NCBI RefSeq assembly: GCF_001039355.2 | Contig: NW_019774536.1 | Location: forward strand, 120,326 to 184,325 | DNA: 64,000 nucleotides | Source of the DNA: Lingula anatina | Taxonomy: Eukaryota; Brachiopoda; Lingulata; Lingulida; Lingulidae | Reading direction: 5' to 3' | Shown here: in pieces, positions 29,301 to 39,500 of the stretch | How positions within the stretch are numbered: the first letter of the stretch is position 1 | Layout of the letters: each line of letters starts with the position of its first letter | Translations under genes and position numbers: made by a program | The notes under the pieces: generated by a model | What the model was told of the DNA's origin: nothing | Database searches by the model: none | The model's input: the letters and a program-made list of their open reading frames with translations, nothing else

Positions 29301-32154
29301 TAGCCTCCATTATACATTTTGTATTGTTACAGGTATTTTAGTGAAAAGGCATCCAAAAAGAAGGAGGTAGATGATGAAGATAGTGATGCTGAAAGCGTCA
29401 GTGATGAGGAGTTTGATGACTTTTTAGGTATGTTTTTAATATTATCTTGCCTAAATTAAAAACTAAATTAGATATTTTAAAGTGTTTTTATGTTGGTGTT
29501 ATTAGATAAAACAATGTCGATTTACTCATATGAAAAGCTAAAAGCTTTACTACACTTCTCAGCTTTGAATGTTTTCTTTGTTTTTCTAATTAGGTTACAT
29601 TTTTGTATAGGATTGATATCTGTCATTTCAGTGTTATACTTGAGATTTGTTGTGAAGATTTACTCGAAACCTGCCTCTTATATGTATTGTGCTCTTTTTT
29701 CAGATTCTTATGAGAAACAATTTGACATGGACCAAGATGTAAAGTTTGACTTTGCAGGGTAGGATTGCTGTTTTCATTTTTTTTTAATTAATAGAAAGCT
29801 ATTTAAAATAAAACATGCCCTGCTACTCATAATGTCATTCTTGTATTATGTTAAATTTTATAAACTGTCTTTTTCTCATTTAAACTTATTCTTATGAATA
29901 CATGCATTATTTTAATATCTTTGCCAGAATGGATTCATTTGAATGAATTTTTTCTAGTGAGTTTGGAAAACAAACAAACAAGAAGAAAAAGAAACCTGAT
30001 GATGAAGAAGATGATGATGATGATGATATGGATGAAGATATAGATGATGATTTATCAGATGAAGAGCCTGATTTCGGTGATGATGACTTCAAGGATGCAT
30101 TTATTGATGAAGATGACTTTGATGGGGAGGATGAAGAGAACTCAGAACTATCTGAAGGTACTGGGAAAATAATTACAATTAAATTTTCTTGCATCTTGCA
30201 CATAATTCATGTAAATATTATATAACGTCATGTAAATTTTACATGATATATACTTGTGTCTAATTTGATGTTGACTGTTGGACATTTATAAAATTTATTC
30301 TCTTTATATTGAAAATTGTTGTATTGAGTTTTTAGTTTAAAATTGCACCAAACCATTTTTTCTCCAGATGAAGCTGCCATATCAAAAGCAACTGATCGGA
30401 AACAAAATAAACGACATTCAGCAGATGACTTTATTAGCGGAAAGAGGTCAAAGAGAAAGAAATCAGAGTAAGAAGTTGAAATGAGATAAAATATCATATT
30501 TCTGATTGTAGATAAGAATTATGCAAAAAAAAAAAGGAGTCTACAATAAAAAGTGTACAGTCTAGTATAATGTGTGCACAGTATGTGAATATAATAAATG
30601 GTCTGGTTGTTGGATGATAAATCATACATATTAAATCATAATTGCCTGTTTATTCAACATGCATCACATATATGTATTCTAAAATATTATATCATTTGTA
30701 CTTTTAATTTAGATTTGACACTTCTGGGCTGTTTGCTGCTGCTGAGGAAGTGAGTGACTTTATATTTTTTATTAGATCATAAGCTTCATTACAGATATTA
30801 ATATGATTGCTTTGTTAAGAAGTGTATCACGGGATATAATTTCATTTGGGTAGACAAAAACTATCCCACAAATAAATGTGGGGTAATGATTTTATCTTTT
30901 ATTCAAATTGGAATAACTGATTCAGAAACTATGCTTAAGATGGACTAGCAATTGATTAAAGGAATAACAATTGTTCCTTTTGGCCAAAAAATGTCTTTCC
31001 TGGGGTAAACAACTATTTTCCCATACCTACCAGTGGTTAATGAATCCATTCTGAAATCCAAAGTTAGACCATTTTTTATTCCAAAAAGTTTGGTTTTTAA
31101 GAGATTATTACGTAGATATAGTTACCTTTGAAGGTCTTCGTGGTCTGATGTCAATCAGATTCCAGAATAATTGCAATAACTGCTGTTTTGGTGGTAACAT
31201 AGAATTAATTTTATTTCTATGAGTTGTTTACAATTTTTTTATTGTGAAATATGAATCTCATACAAACAGTTGTTATGCCTTTAATTTCTCAAAGCTAGAA
31301 TGTGGAAAAATAAACAATAGAGGACCATACTGCCTTGATTAGTTGTATGAAAACTGGGCATTTTTTATTTTAGATAAGATAACAAAATGCCATTTCCTCA
31401 TCTCTCTCTCTCTCTCTCTATCACACAATGTATTTTAATATGTAGTTATCATTTTAAAGTTGACATTTTCTGCTAATGTATTTGTAGTTTGCCCATCTTA
31501 TTGATGAGAATGCCAGCTCCAAGTTAGATCTGATTAGCACGGAGGCTATGTCAAACAAAGATAATGCAGGTAGGTGCAGTTATAATTACAGTTATTTGTG
31601 ACGCTAGCGTACCTCGCACATCTCTTTCCTGTGTGATAATGTAATTCAGAAAAAGGATAGATGCCAAGTGAAGATAAATTGGGGTGCTCTGAAATTACCC
31701 GTGACTTGTACAAAGATACAGTACTGTTGTCACTGTCTTCAGTATTAAAATGTGTGTATGAACCTTACTTAAGAATATTGTTTACAAAATGAAATGTACA
31801 CCAGTAGTGACTGATTTAACTTTACAAATGAGGTTCTTTAAAGTTCTTTTGGATATAATTGGATTTTTTTGCTTTGTTTACTTCTACTAAAGCCAACTTG
31901 GTATAATGGTGGTTTGAAATTGATTGATTAATGTATGGCCATCTCATGAATTGTTGTGCTAATTCTGCAAGCATTTAATTCCAGGTGTGAAGCAGTTGAA
32001 GTGGGAGGCAGACAGGGACCGCTGGGTGCAGGGTCGAGACTGGAGGACAAAGAAAAGACAACAGAGAGGTGCAAAACACAGAGGACAGTTTGCTGGAAAC
32101 AAACCGAAAAAACAACAGTATAAGGGCAAAAAGAAGTCAAAGAATAAAAGATAA
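20345..32154 (+). CDS. CEBPZ: CCAAT/enhancer-binding protein zeta (Noc1/Mak21 family ribosome-biogenesis factor)
   Basis: Nucleolar protein of the Noc1/Mak21 family, needed for 60S subunit assembly. Exons: 20345-20440, 20699-20803, 21404-21453, 21619-21877, 22563-22671, 22825-23013, 23213-23277, 23671-23796, 24022-24067, 24297-24510, 25543-25639, 25939-26023, 26426-26540, 26845-26986, 27178-27258, 27417-27464, 27895-28048, 28264-28406, 28656-28755, 28889-29027, 29333-29427, 29704-29758, 29958-30157, 30368-30467, 30713-30749, 31488-31569, 31985-32154. All phases join: 1033 aa, against 1054 in human. VFELLVNKPEQEK, HPNMKTVIVLEVERLL, ALLTGVNRAYPFAK and HYHPSVALFAQKVL are CEBPZ signatures. Residues ~788-938 are strongly acidic (Asp/Glu runs), and the C-terminus is lysine-rich. 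The intron after 29027 has a GC donor. The start ATG is the only upstream Met that joins. Confidence 0.96.
22210..22436. mobile_element. GATCGACC MITE, copy B
   Basis: Ends CCATTTCCATAGATTAGATC and, inverted, CTATTCCCATAGATTTTAG. The interior AGTTAATTATCCCC and CGGACATTTAAG matches copy A at 12424 in the same orientation of ends. It lies in the CEBPZ intron between exons 21619-21877 and 22563-22671. Ends are approximate. Confidence 0.6.
24655..25475 (+). repeat. SINE-like repeat interrupted by a Harbinger-like element
   Basis: Left part 24655-24713 contains a tRNA B-box-like GGTTCAGCCCT. Right part 25401-25475 has a tail GTAAAGTGCTCTGCGACTTT, similar to the AAAGCGCTTTGAGAC tails of many animal SINEs. 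Removing 24714-25400 and one CAG restores a continuous GCCCTATCCAGCTGGGAC. It lies in a CEBPZ intron. The family assignment is an inference. Confidence 0.5.
24714..25400. mobile_element. PIF/Harbinger-like element nested in the SINE
   Basis: 687 bp with inverted ends GGGTCGGTTTCACAAAGCAG and its near complement CTGCTTTGTGAAACCGGCCC, flanked by CAG at 24711-24713 and 25401-25403 (3 bp, the Harbinger duplication length). A second, inner pair of GTTTCACGAAGC / GCTTCGTGAAAC repeats lies inside. On the minus strand 24935-25219 encodes RRLRRFHERQNLLEYTHDD, which resembles the start of Harbinger nucleases; the rest of the transposase is missing. Non-autonomous. Confidence 0.65.
30960..31280. mobile_element. 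TTAA-flanked MITE, copy 3 (diverged)
   Basis: Flanked by TTAA at 30956-30959 and 31281-31284. The interior matches copies 1 and 2 (TGGCCAAAAAATG, GGGGTAAACAACTATTTTCC, AATGAATCCATT) but with more changes, and both ends are mutated. It lies in the last-but-one large intron of CEBPZ. Confidence 0.7.
31402..31420. repeat. (TC)n microsatellite
   Basis: Short CT run in a CEBPZ intron. Confidence 0.7.
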
Positions 32155-33273
32155 TGTTTTAGGCATCATCAATTGCAAAGAATTGAATATATTTACTGGA
32201 GGTATTCTGCTGGTTCAGTTTTATATAAAAAAAGAAACTGCAATATTTTAAAGAATAAGTGAAATATTATTTTCTCATTATCATGCCAAATTAAAATTTA
32301 CTATGAAGTATTGTGGTATTTCAAATTTGAATCATAGACGAACTATAAGCCAGAAAATAAAAATCCATCTCAAAATGGTAGTGGTTTCTTTCTGTTGCAT
32401 AAAATGTGTTTATTATTTTATCACACATTTGTGACTCAGTAATGGTTAGGACTTACACTGTTGCACTGCTCCACCCAACAATCATCATGTGGTCTCTTCA
32501 GGTTTCTTTATAAACAACTCGTTGATCCTGATAAAAGTCATGCCAACCTGATAATGTTAAAATTGATACAAACAAAAATTAGTTTTAAGTTTCCACAAAA
32601 GATGTAAACAAATATTTAAAGGAACTTGTTACCACAAAAGTGAGGTTATATCTTTTTTTTTTTTTTTTTTGATCCTGAATTATAGTATTTAAAGGTTACC
32701 TGTGACCAATCACTAAGACAGGGATCTGGTGCCATTTTAACTACATTTGTGCTGGCATGATGTCTTGCATAAAGATTAAATAATAAAACCTTTGATTTCA
32801 AGTTTGTGTTGAATGCACTATGAGGATAATGTCACTAGTGTAGTATTTCAATGCAAAATTCTTGGTTTTCCTTTAAACTGGTTTATCTTTAACAAGTGGA
32901 GTTGTTGTTTTTTTATAATGATAGCTCCTCAGAATAAGTAGGCAGTTATCAGATTAGGAGTATGGTCTTAAATTGCTAGACCAAAATCTACAATTGAGGT
33001 GAAGATCCCGACTTCCTACTGTGCCTTGATGGTTATCTGAGCGTGACTTGAGAACTACTGGTGAAGACAAGCTAATGAGTCACGCTGCTTACTGTTAAGT
33101 ATCTCGAATAATATGAATAGGAGAATTAATGATTCAGATTTCCACAGTAACAATGAACTCCATCTTCATTTGGGGTGCTAGTGATGAACTTTCAATCATG
33201 TTTTATTTCTACTGATGTATTATTTATATTCTAGTATTTTTTTCCACATGCTCAGGCTTTCAATTGAGCAAGT
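32155..33273. other. CEBPZ 3' UTR and LRR-gene upstream region
   Basis: No coding sequence seen. AATAAA motifs near 32355 and 32780 are candidate CEBPZ poly(A) signals. A TTTATATTCTAG at 33224-33235 could be a splice acceptor of a 5' UTR intron of the LRR gene, which I cannot confirm. Confidence 0.45.
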
Positions 33274-34818
33274 ATGGATTGGAAACTGATTGGTTTTCTC
33301 CTTGTTTTACTCTTATTGACGAGAAGTGGCTATGTAGATTCGGTAGGTGACAGGGACTACCCTGATGCAGATATACCAGGCCCATGTCAAGGTACCCCTT
33401 GTACTTGTATTTTCACAAAGGAACAATGGACCATTGACTGCTCTTGGAGAGAACTGGATGCAATACCTAAATTCAACATAAACTCTTCATTCAATATTGT
33501 AGAGATTAACCTCTCAGGTGGGTTCTTGACAAAAGTTGATGATTATGCATTCAAAGGGATCACCACTCTTAAAGGTCTCAATTTCAACCATAATAACATC
33601 AATGATCTTCAACCTTATGCTTTTTCTGGTGTGGAAGAAACGCTTCAAGATTTGGATTTGAGCCACAACTTGCTCTCAAATGTAAGTGCTCTGCAGGGAT
33701 TGAGAAATATCAAGTGGCTTTCACTGCGGACAAACAGACTTACCACAACAGGTGCAGATGTATTTCACCTTCTTGGGCAAAGGTTGGCAGTGCTGGACCT
33801 TTCACAAAACAAACTGGAGAGATTTCCCCAGTCCTTGAAATACCTTGATCAACTTCAAACTCTTCTCCTTAATTGGAACAAATTGGAGGTCATAGATAAG
33901 GAAGTTCTGAATGGCATGAAGAATTTGGAAAACTTGGAAATTGCAGAGAACAAACTGAAAACACTTCCAGCACAAACCTTCAAAACGTTAGATCTATTGT
34001 TCCGACTTTCAGTGTCAGGGAATGAAATTGAAGAAATTTCCCCACAAGCATTCTATGGATTGGATTATAACCTAAGGCAGATTGATTTAAGTTTCAACCA
34101 CCTGAAAAGACTTCAATTTTGTGCCTTTAGAGGGCTGCAGCTTTTGGAAGTTCTGGCCCTGAATGGTAACCCATTTATATGCGACTGTCAACTAATATGG
34201 TATCGTAATGCACGACTGCCACATGCACCATTCCCTGCAGCAACATGCGCTGAACCTAATGAATACAGTGGACTTCTTATCAATAGCTTCCCACATGATG
34301 ACTGTTCTATACAGGACATGTATTTGTGGGGCATGCCTTGCACTGAGAAGGGTTCCTTACCCATTGGATCCACATCACAAGTTACCTCTCGCCCCACTGG
34401 CTCTCTGGGTGGCCCTACTGGTGATACAAAGGTGACAATAAGTCCTTTAATGTCATCATCAGGCAGCTTCAGCCTTCTCAGCCTTGTTTACATTGCCTTA
34501 GCAATTGCAGTGCTTTCAGTTTTTTTCACCATAGTGTTTGCTGTTGTGGTCTGTAGGCGCTTGAAAAAGTGTTCAGCAACTCTCAAGGCCCATGCCAAGA
34601 GATTGGAAATGCCATCAAACAAAGGCGCCCATGTGCATTTTAATGCTGCCGCCTGTGAGAGCACAATAGAAATCAATGCTCTGGAGGGGTATGAACAAGT
34701 GAGGGATGAGGGCTATAATTATATTAACCCTTACGGTCCTACTTATGAAACAATTCCTATTGCAAATACATTCACAAATCGCATGAATTCATTCACAAAT
34801 CATAATCATGCAACTTGA
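33274..34818 (+). CDS. Leucine-rich repeat single-pass transmembrane receptor
   Basis: 514 aa in one uninterrupted exon. Residues 1-20 form a signal peptide (FLLVLLLLTRSG). An LRR N-cap follows, with Cys38, 43, 45 and 56, then about nine LRRs (74-300; for example LQDLDLSHNLLSNV, LAVLDLSQNKLERFP, LRQIDLSFNHLKRL), and an LRR C-cap with NPFICDC (Cys303, 305, 325, 344). A Ser/Thr/Gly/Pro-rich stalk leads to a transmembrane helix at about 401-427, followed by CRRLKK. The ~85-residue cytoplasmic tail has clustered tyrosines (EGYEQV, YNYINPYGPTYETI), possible SH2 or PTB sites. It is likely a cell-surface adhesion or signalling protein. I cannot assign a named orthologue or ligand. The ATG follows an in-frame stop and starts exactly at the signal peptide. 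Confidence 0.9.
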   Translation: MDWKLIGFLLVLLLLTRSGYVDSVGDRDYPDADIPGPCQGTPCTCIFTKEQWTIDCSWRELDAIPKFNINSSFNIVEINLSGGFLTKVDDYAFKGITTLKGLNFNHNNINDLQPYAFSGVEETLQDLDLSHNLLSNVSALQGLRNIKWLSLRTNRLTTTGADVFHLLGQRLAVLDLSQNKLERFPQSLKYLDQLQTLLLNWNKLEVIDKEVLNGMKNLENLEIAENKLKTLPAQTFKTLDLLFRLSVSGNEIEEISPQAFYGLDYNLRQIDLSFNHLKRLQFCAFRGLQLLEVLALNGNPFICDCQLIWYRNARLPHAPFPAATCAEPNEYSGLLINSFPHDDCSIQDMYLWGMPCTEKGSLPIGSTSQVTSRPTGSLGGPTGDTKVTISPLMSSSGSFSLLSLVYIALAIAVLSVFFTIVFAVVVCRRLKKCSATLKAHAKRLEMPSNKGAHVHFNAAACESTIEINALEGYEQVRDEGYNYINPYGPTYETIPIANTFTNRMNSFTNHNHAT

Positions 34819-36402
34819 GAGGAGACTTGTAAAAGAGAATGGGCCTTTTTAATCTTTTTACTGTAAAAACTTTTGAGGATTTATTTCTGGTCAGATTTAG
34901 AACAGATTATAGAACAGAAAACCAGCACGACTGGTAGAATGAAGCTTTAAAATAATGCACAATATTTTGTACATTTGTAATGCCTGTATGATTTTGCCCT
35001 TCTAGTTAATTAGTGGGAACAAGAATGTATATTTAAGGTCAGAAACCTAGAAAATAAATTTTGTACCATGTCTTAATGAGGTAGATGAACTAGAAAGATT
35101 GAATCATGGTGTGAGCAGATAATACAGTTATTCAATGTAAATAAGCACATTTGCTTAAGTTATTAGAATACTACAGTTGCCATGAGAGAAATTTGAAAAT
35201 GTGGTATGTAATAATTTGCCTATTGATATGATGATCAAAAGTCAAGTCAAAAGCAGCAAGACAGTCAGAAATATAGGTCTCTCTTTAAAGCGAAAAATAC
35301 TGTAAATGAAATGAGATAATATATTATTTGAAATAGACGTTGTCCTTTTAATCAGTTTGTACAAAAATGCTGTCATATTCTGAATATAGCCATTGTAAGA
35401 ATGTGCATATATTGGTCAAGTTTTTATACTTTACTTAGCAAAAATAAAGGTCATCTTGATATGGTCACTGTCCAGTGCATTTTATCTAACCAATCCTGAA
35501 CCATTTATCAAATGGGAGGGTGTCCAATCTACATAATTATAGTGCTGGTTCCGTTAAGCTGCATGTCCACCACTCGAGTTCATGGCAGCCTGCCTTCAGT
35601 TTACTCATCATAAAAGATGTTGTTGTCTCTTTTAAGATTTTATATATTTTTGCTGCTTCGATTTGTGATGCATGGTCTTGTAACATGTAATTAAGAACAT
35701 ATCCTTTCAACTTCATATGACTTTTTAACTGTTAATACCTGTACAGATAGTTTGTAATCTATGACAATAACCGCAGTTGTGGTAATTTTATTATATTTCA
35801 TCATCACAAAAATCAGATATTCATGTACACTTTTTTACATTTAATATAAATATTATCATTTCAAACTTTTGCGCTGATGTCACAAATGAAATTTCTGCAA
35901 TTAAGAATGGCAGTTGACAGTGTCACCAGGCTATACCAATACAATGTTTGAGGTCTATGGACAATCACGCGCCATGACATTTCTGATGTGAATCATTTTT
36001 ATAAGAGAATATCAGGCACTGCATCATAGTATTATAAATAATGCAGTATGACAGTTGATTTAGTGTGACCTCTATTTTAGACAACTTGCTGGCATGTAAA
36101 AATGGAAAACACGTCAAATCCTCTCTTCTTGGCATCATGACAATTGTTAAATGAGAAGTCATCTTGTGCAGTAAGTGCAGATGTACATTCTAGAAATTTT
36201 CAGGGCAAAACAAGTGCTTGCCTCAGTTTTTTTATGTAATTCACATATCACAATGCAAAATTTTTTTGTGAAAACCATGATCTCTTGTCCTCTTCTCTCA
36301 GCATCTATCATGCTCCCGTTCTAAAAATGTACAGTGCTGACACTGCACAGTGAGGTTAACCAATCTTTGAAAACCCAAGAAAACCTTGACATTTGGACTT
36401 CA
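34819..36402. other. LRR-gene 3' UTR and convergent intergenic region
   Basis: No coding sequence supported. AATAAA motifs near 35051 and 35444 could end the LRR transcript. The stretch next to 36402 should be the DMAC2L 3' UTR on the minus strand. Confidence 0.45.
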
Positions 36403-36511
36403 TTATTTGATACTGACATCACAGGAGGGTAGGGCTGATTGCATATTCTTTTCGATGTCCTCAGGATTCTTTACACCAGACAGATGGTGGGCTTTTAAAA
36501 CTTTTAATTTT
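36403..36511 (-). CDS. DMAC2L: DMAC2L last exon (too short for an ORF call)
   Basis: 109 nt after CTCCCCACAG. It encodes KLKVLKAHHLSGVKNPEDIE then KNMQSALPSCDVSIK and TAA, aligning with NLKYLLLSDLPGVREKENL..ALPSLELKLQL of mammalian factor B. Listed because a plain ORF scan stops at exon 3 and gives a false C-terminus. Confidence 0.9.
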
Positions 36512-39500
36512 CTGTGGGGAGAAAAAGAAAAAAATATGTATACATAATACATATGATATTACCGATGGTTATCTTTAGAAATTATTTATATGCCTAGAAA
36601 CATAACAGTGATTTAATTTGCATATAACTAAACAAAACAATATCAAGAAAAGAAGAAATTTAAAAAAAGCATTTTATGCCATAACTTATCAAAACCTATT
36701 TACATTACATAGTAATAAAACACATTTCTGAAAGAAAGTGTGACAGCGCCTTTAAGTATCAATCCCTAACCTAATTTGGCATTGTAGAATAATATCATAG
36801 CAATGTGAGCACTGAGTTTGGTGTGAAAGACTTGTTGTGGTTGAGACAAGTACCTTAGGTGAGTCAGGTGCTGCAGGCCTGCTTCTGTCACCTTACAATG
36901 GCTGAACTCTAAGTGTTCCAGGCAGTCAGACGTGTGCTCCTCCAGATAAAACATGCCTTCATCATCCAAATATTTACAGTTGTTCATCGTCAATTTTTTC
37001 AAATTTTTTATACCTCCTGCAAATAAATATCTGATTAGTATTTTCAAAAATTGCAAACTGCTCATCATTTTTTAGGATATTGTAGCAGATTTGTCAATTT
37101 AAAAATATATTTCCTTTTTCGTAATATGTCACTATCATCTGTATTAAAAAAATTAAAATGAATGAAAGTGAGAAAGTGCCAAAACATACTAAGGCAAACA
37201 TAGAAAAATTAAGAATGAGAAAAGGGGGCAATTTTATGACTGTCCTGATACTCTCCTGTAAGAGAAAAGGCAAGCAATGGCATGCACACACTGGAATATA
37301 CCCACTGAAATTGGCAAATCCCATTCCCATGATCTCAGAATTGTCAGCATTGATTTCCTCCAACTTGTAGCTTCTGTCCTGTTCTGGTGGCAAAGAATTG
37401 TAATTGTCTTCAAACCTGGTGGTGCCTGCCCACCGTATCTTTCCACCTGTCTTTATAATCCATTCTGCACTGCATCTATCAGGGCCAAAGTCCTTTATGC
37501 GGGTATTGTCGACACTGGAATGGCGCATATAATATTTTTGATCATACAATGCCGAGGATTATGCTTGCTGTATTTGAAAATGCTAAATTGGATTTGGGAA
37601 GATAAAAAATCTACACTCAATACTTGTCTAAACCAAAGCTATTCATGCAGTCATTGCCAAAACTGGAACAGAAAGGTTTGAAATGCTTTAGATGTTATAT
37701 TGCACCTTAGCTAGCACATACTAATGGAAACATTGTATTGTAAAATGTTGCATGGTATCCATACATGTACAGTTATCAAAGGGGTCTACCCAAAATGTCC
37801 AATACATTGCAACCCAGCACAATTAACTATAGAAAATGACCTTGAAGGCAAGTAAACACAGGAAACGGTCATTCACAAGAATATATTGTGATTTAAAAGC
37901 AAATTTTAACACCAGGTACTATTAATATTGTTGATCCAACTGACAACTTTGTAGGATTTGTTTATGAATTATTGGGTCGTTTATGTACCATATTGGCAAC
38001 TGAAGAAGATATAGGGAGTGGCTCTTTTTGGCAATATGGTGGACACCCTGGTGCTTAACAAATCCATGGTTTGTAACCTTGATTGACAATTGGTGGCATC
38101 ATTATCTATAGTAACTGACTGCCAGGAAAACAACTAGGGCATTTCACAATGGGAATGGAAAATGTCACAGGCCAGATCCCAATCCAGTCCAGTTACTTAC
38201 TGGACTAGGCAAAATCCTAATCAGAATCTGGTTTAGGCCAGATCCTAATGGTGTCTTTGAATTGTGAACAGCATAATGGGCATGTTTATTGGCCAAGTAA
38301 TTTACAGGGATGCTGTTTGTTTGAATGGCATGTGTAATAAAATTGTGGATGTTATAGAACAAAGTATATCATGTGCTGGGGTAGCGCTAGCAATTTTTTT
38401 TTTTTTTACTCAGCCAAATCACCACTTTTTTTTTGTTATCAAAATGGTTGTAATTTGACTTAAACAAGTCAAATCAAGTCTTTTTTCTTTAGCCAATTTA
38501 AGTAAGTTTTAGCATTTGGCTAAATTGGCAAGTGTTAGCGCTACCCCAGATATGTAACTTACAGCTCTGGAAAATTGAAATTAACAAGCATTTTAGAAAA
38601 TCTCTGCATTTTCTTAAGAATATACAAAAAGTAAAAAGAAAAGTGTGAATTGTCTGCCACCCAATAGCTAAACTATTCAGGCACATCTGGCCAAGCACAC
38701 CTACTGCACTTCATTTACATAATGACCTTGATTTACATAACTGAACAGTGCTTGGCAGCCACACCCTTGAGAGAGTGCAGTGTGTGCCAGTCAGTAGTGA
38801 GCAGCTAAGTAATGCAGAGGCAGAATCTGAAGTAAATTTAGTTGAAAGAGGCTAAAGGGTGAGATATTTTTGTATACAACTGTATATATAATTGATTAAA
38901 TTTCTATGTATATATTATTATATTGCTTTCTTAACTTACTACAGAATTAGTTTAGTCACAGAAAGTAAATGATGATGACCAGACAATGGTGATACTGGTA
39001 TTTTCAACTTCATGTTATTTGCATATAAAATTTGTGTCATTTATGTATGCTGAACAATTAGTTTCTTATATGGTTTTCTTTGTTTTAGTTTCACAGCAGT
39101 GTCCTGAAAATCCTGAAAATAAGGGAGTGCCCACTGACATTTGCTTCTTTTTATTCTGTGCCCCAGATGAGCTACAATTTTTATGTCTCCTCCATCCTAG
39201 TGTTGTAAACATGCTGTAACGCCCCATTGTATCGAGTGAACTGCTGGAAAGTTCTCATCAAAGTAAAAGCAGGTGAAATTTTTTGGAACAGAAGATTTAG
39301 GCTGAAGGTTGGAGATAACAGAATGAATCGAGCGTGAAATGGGGTCAGGCAGTGACGCTGAATGATATAAGTAGCAACATGTGCCTCAATGGGGACTATC
39401 CCTCTGAATGCGCATGTGCGTAAATAAGTTCTGGAGATTGTCGCCGTAAAATGTTTGACTATGCCAAACTTTTCTATATATATTTATATATATAAAGAAT

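Noticed and set aside
29907-30203. Minus-strand Ser-rich ORF
   Set aside because: It is the antisense of the Asp/Glu-rich CEBPZ exon 29958-30157.
37515-37549. Extending DMAC2L exon 2 upstream to a TTG or to ATG at 37528
   Set aside because: An in-frame TAA lies just upstream, and the acceptor at 37515 joins exactly to exon 1, giving the mitochondrial presequence.
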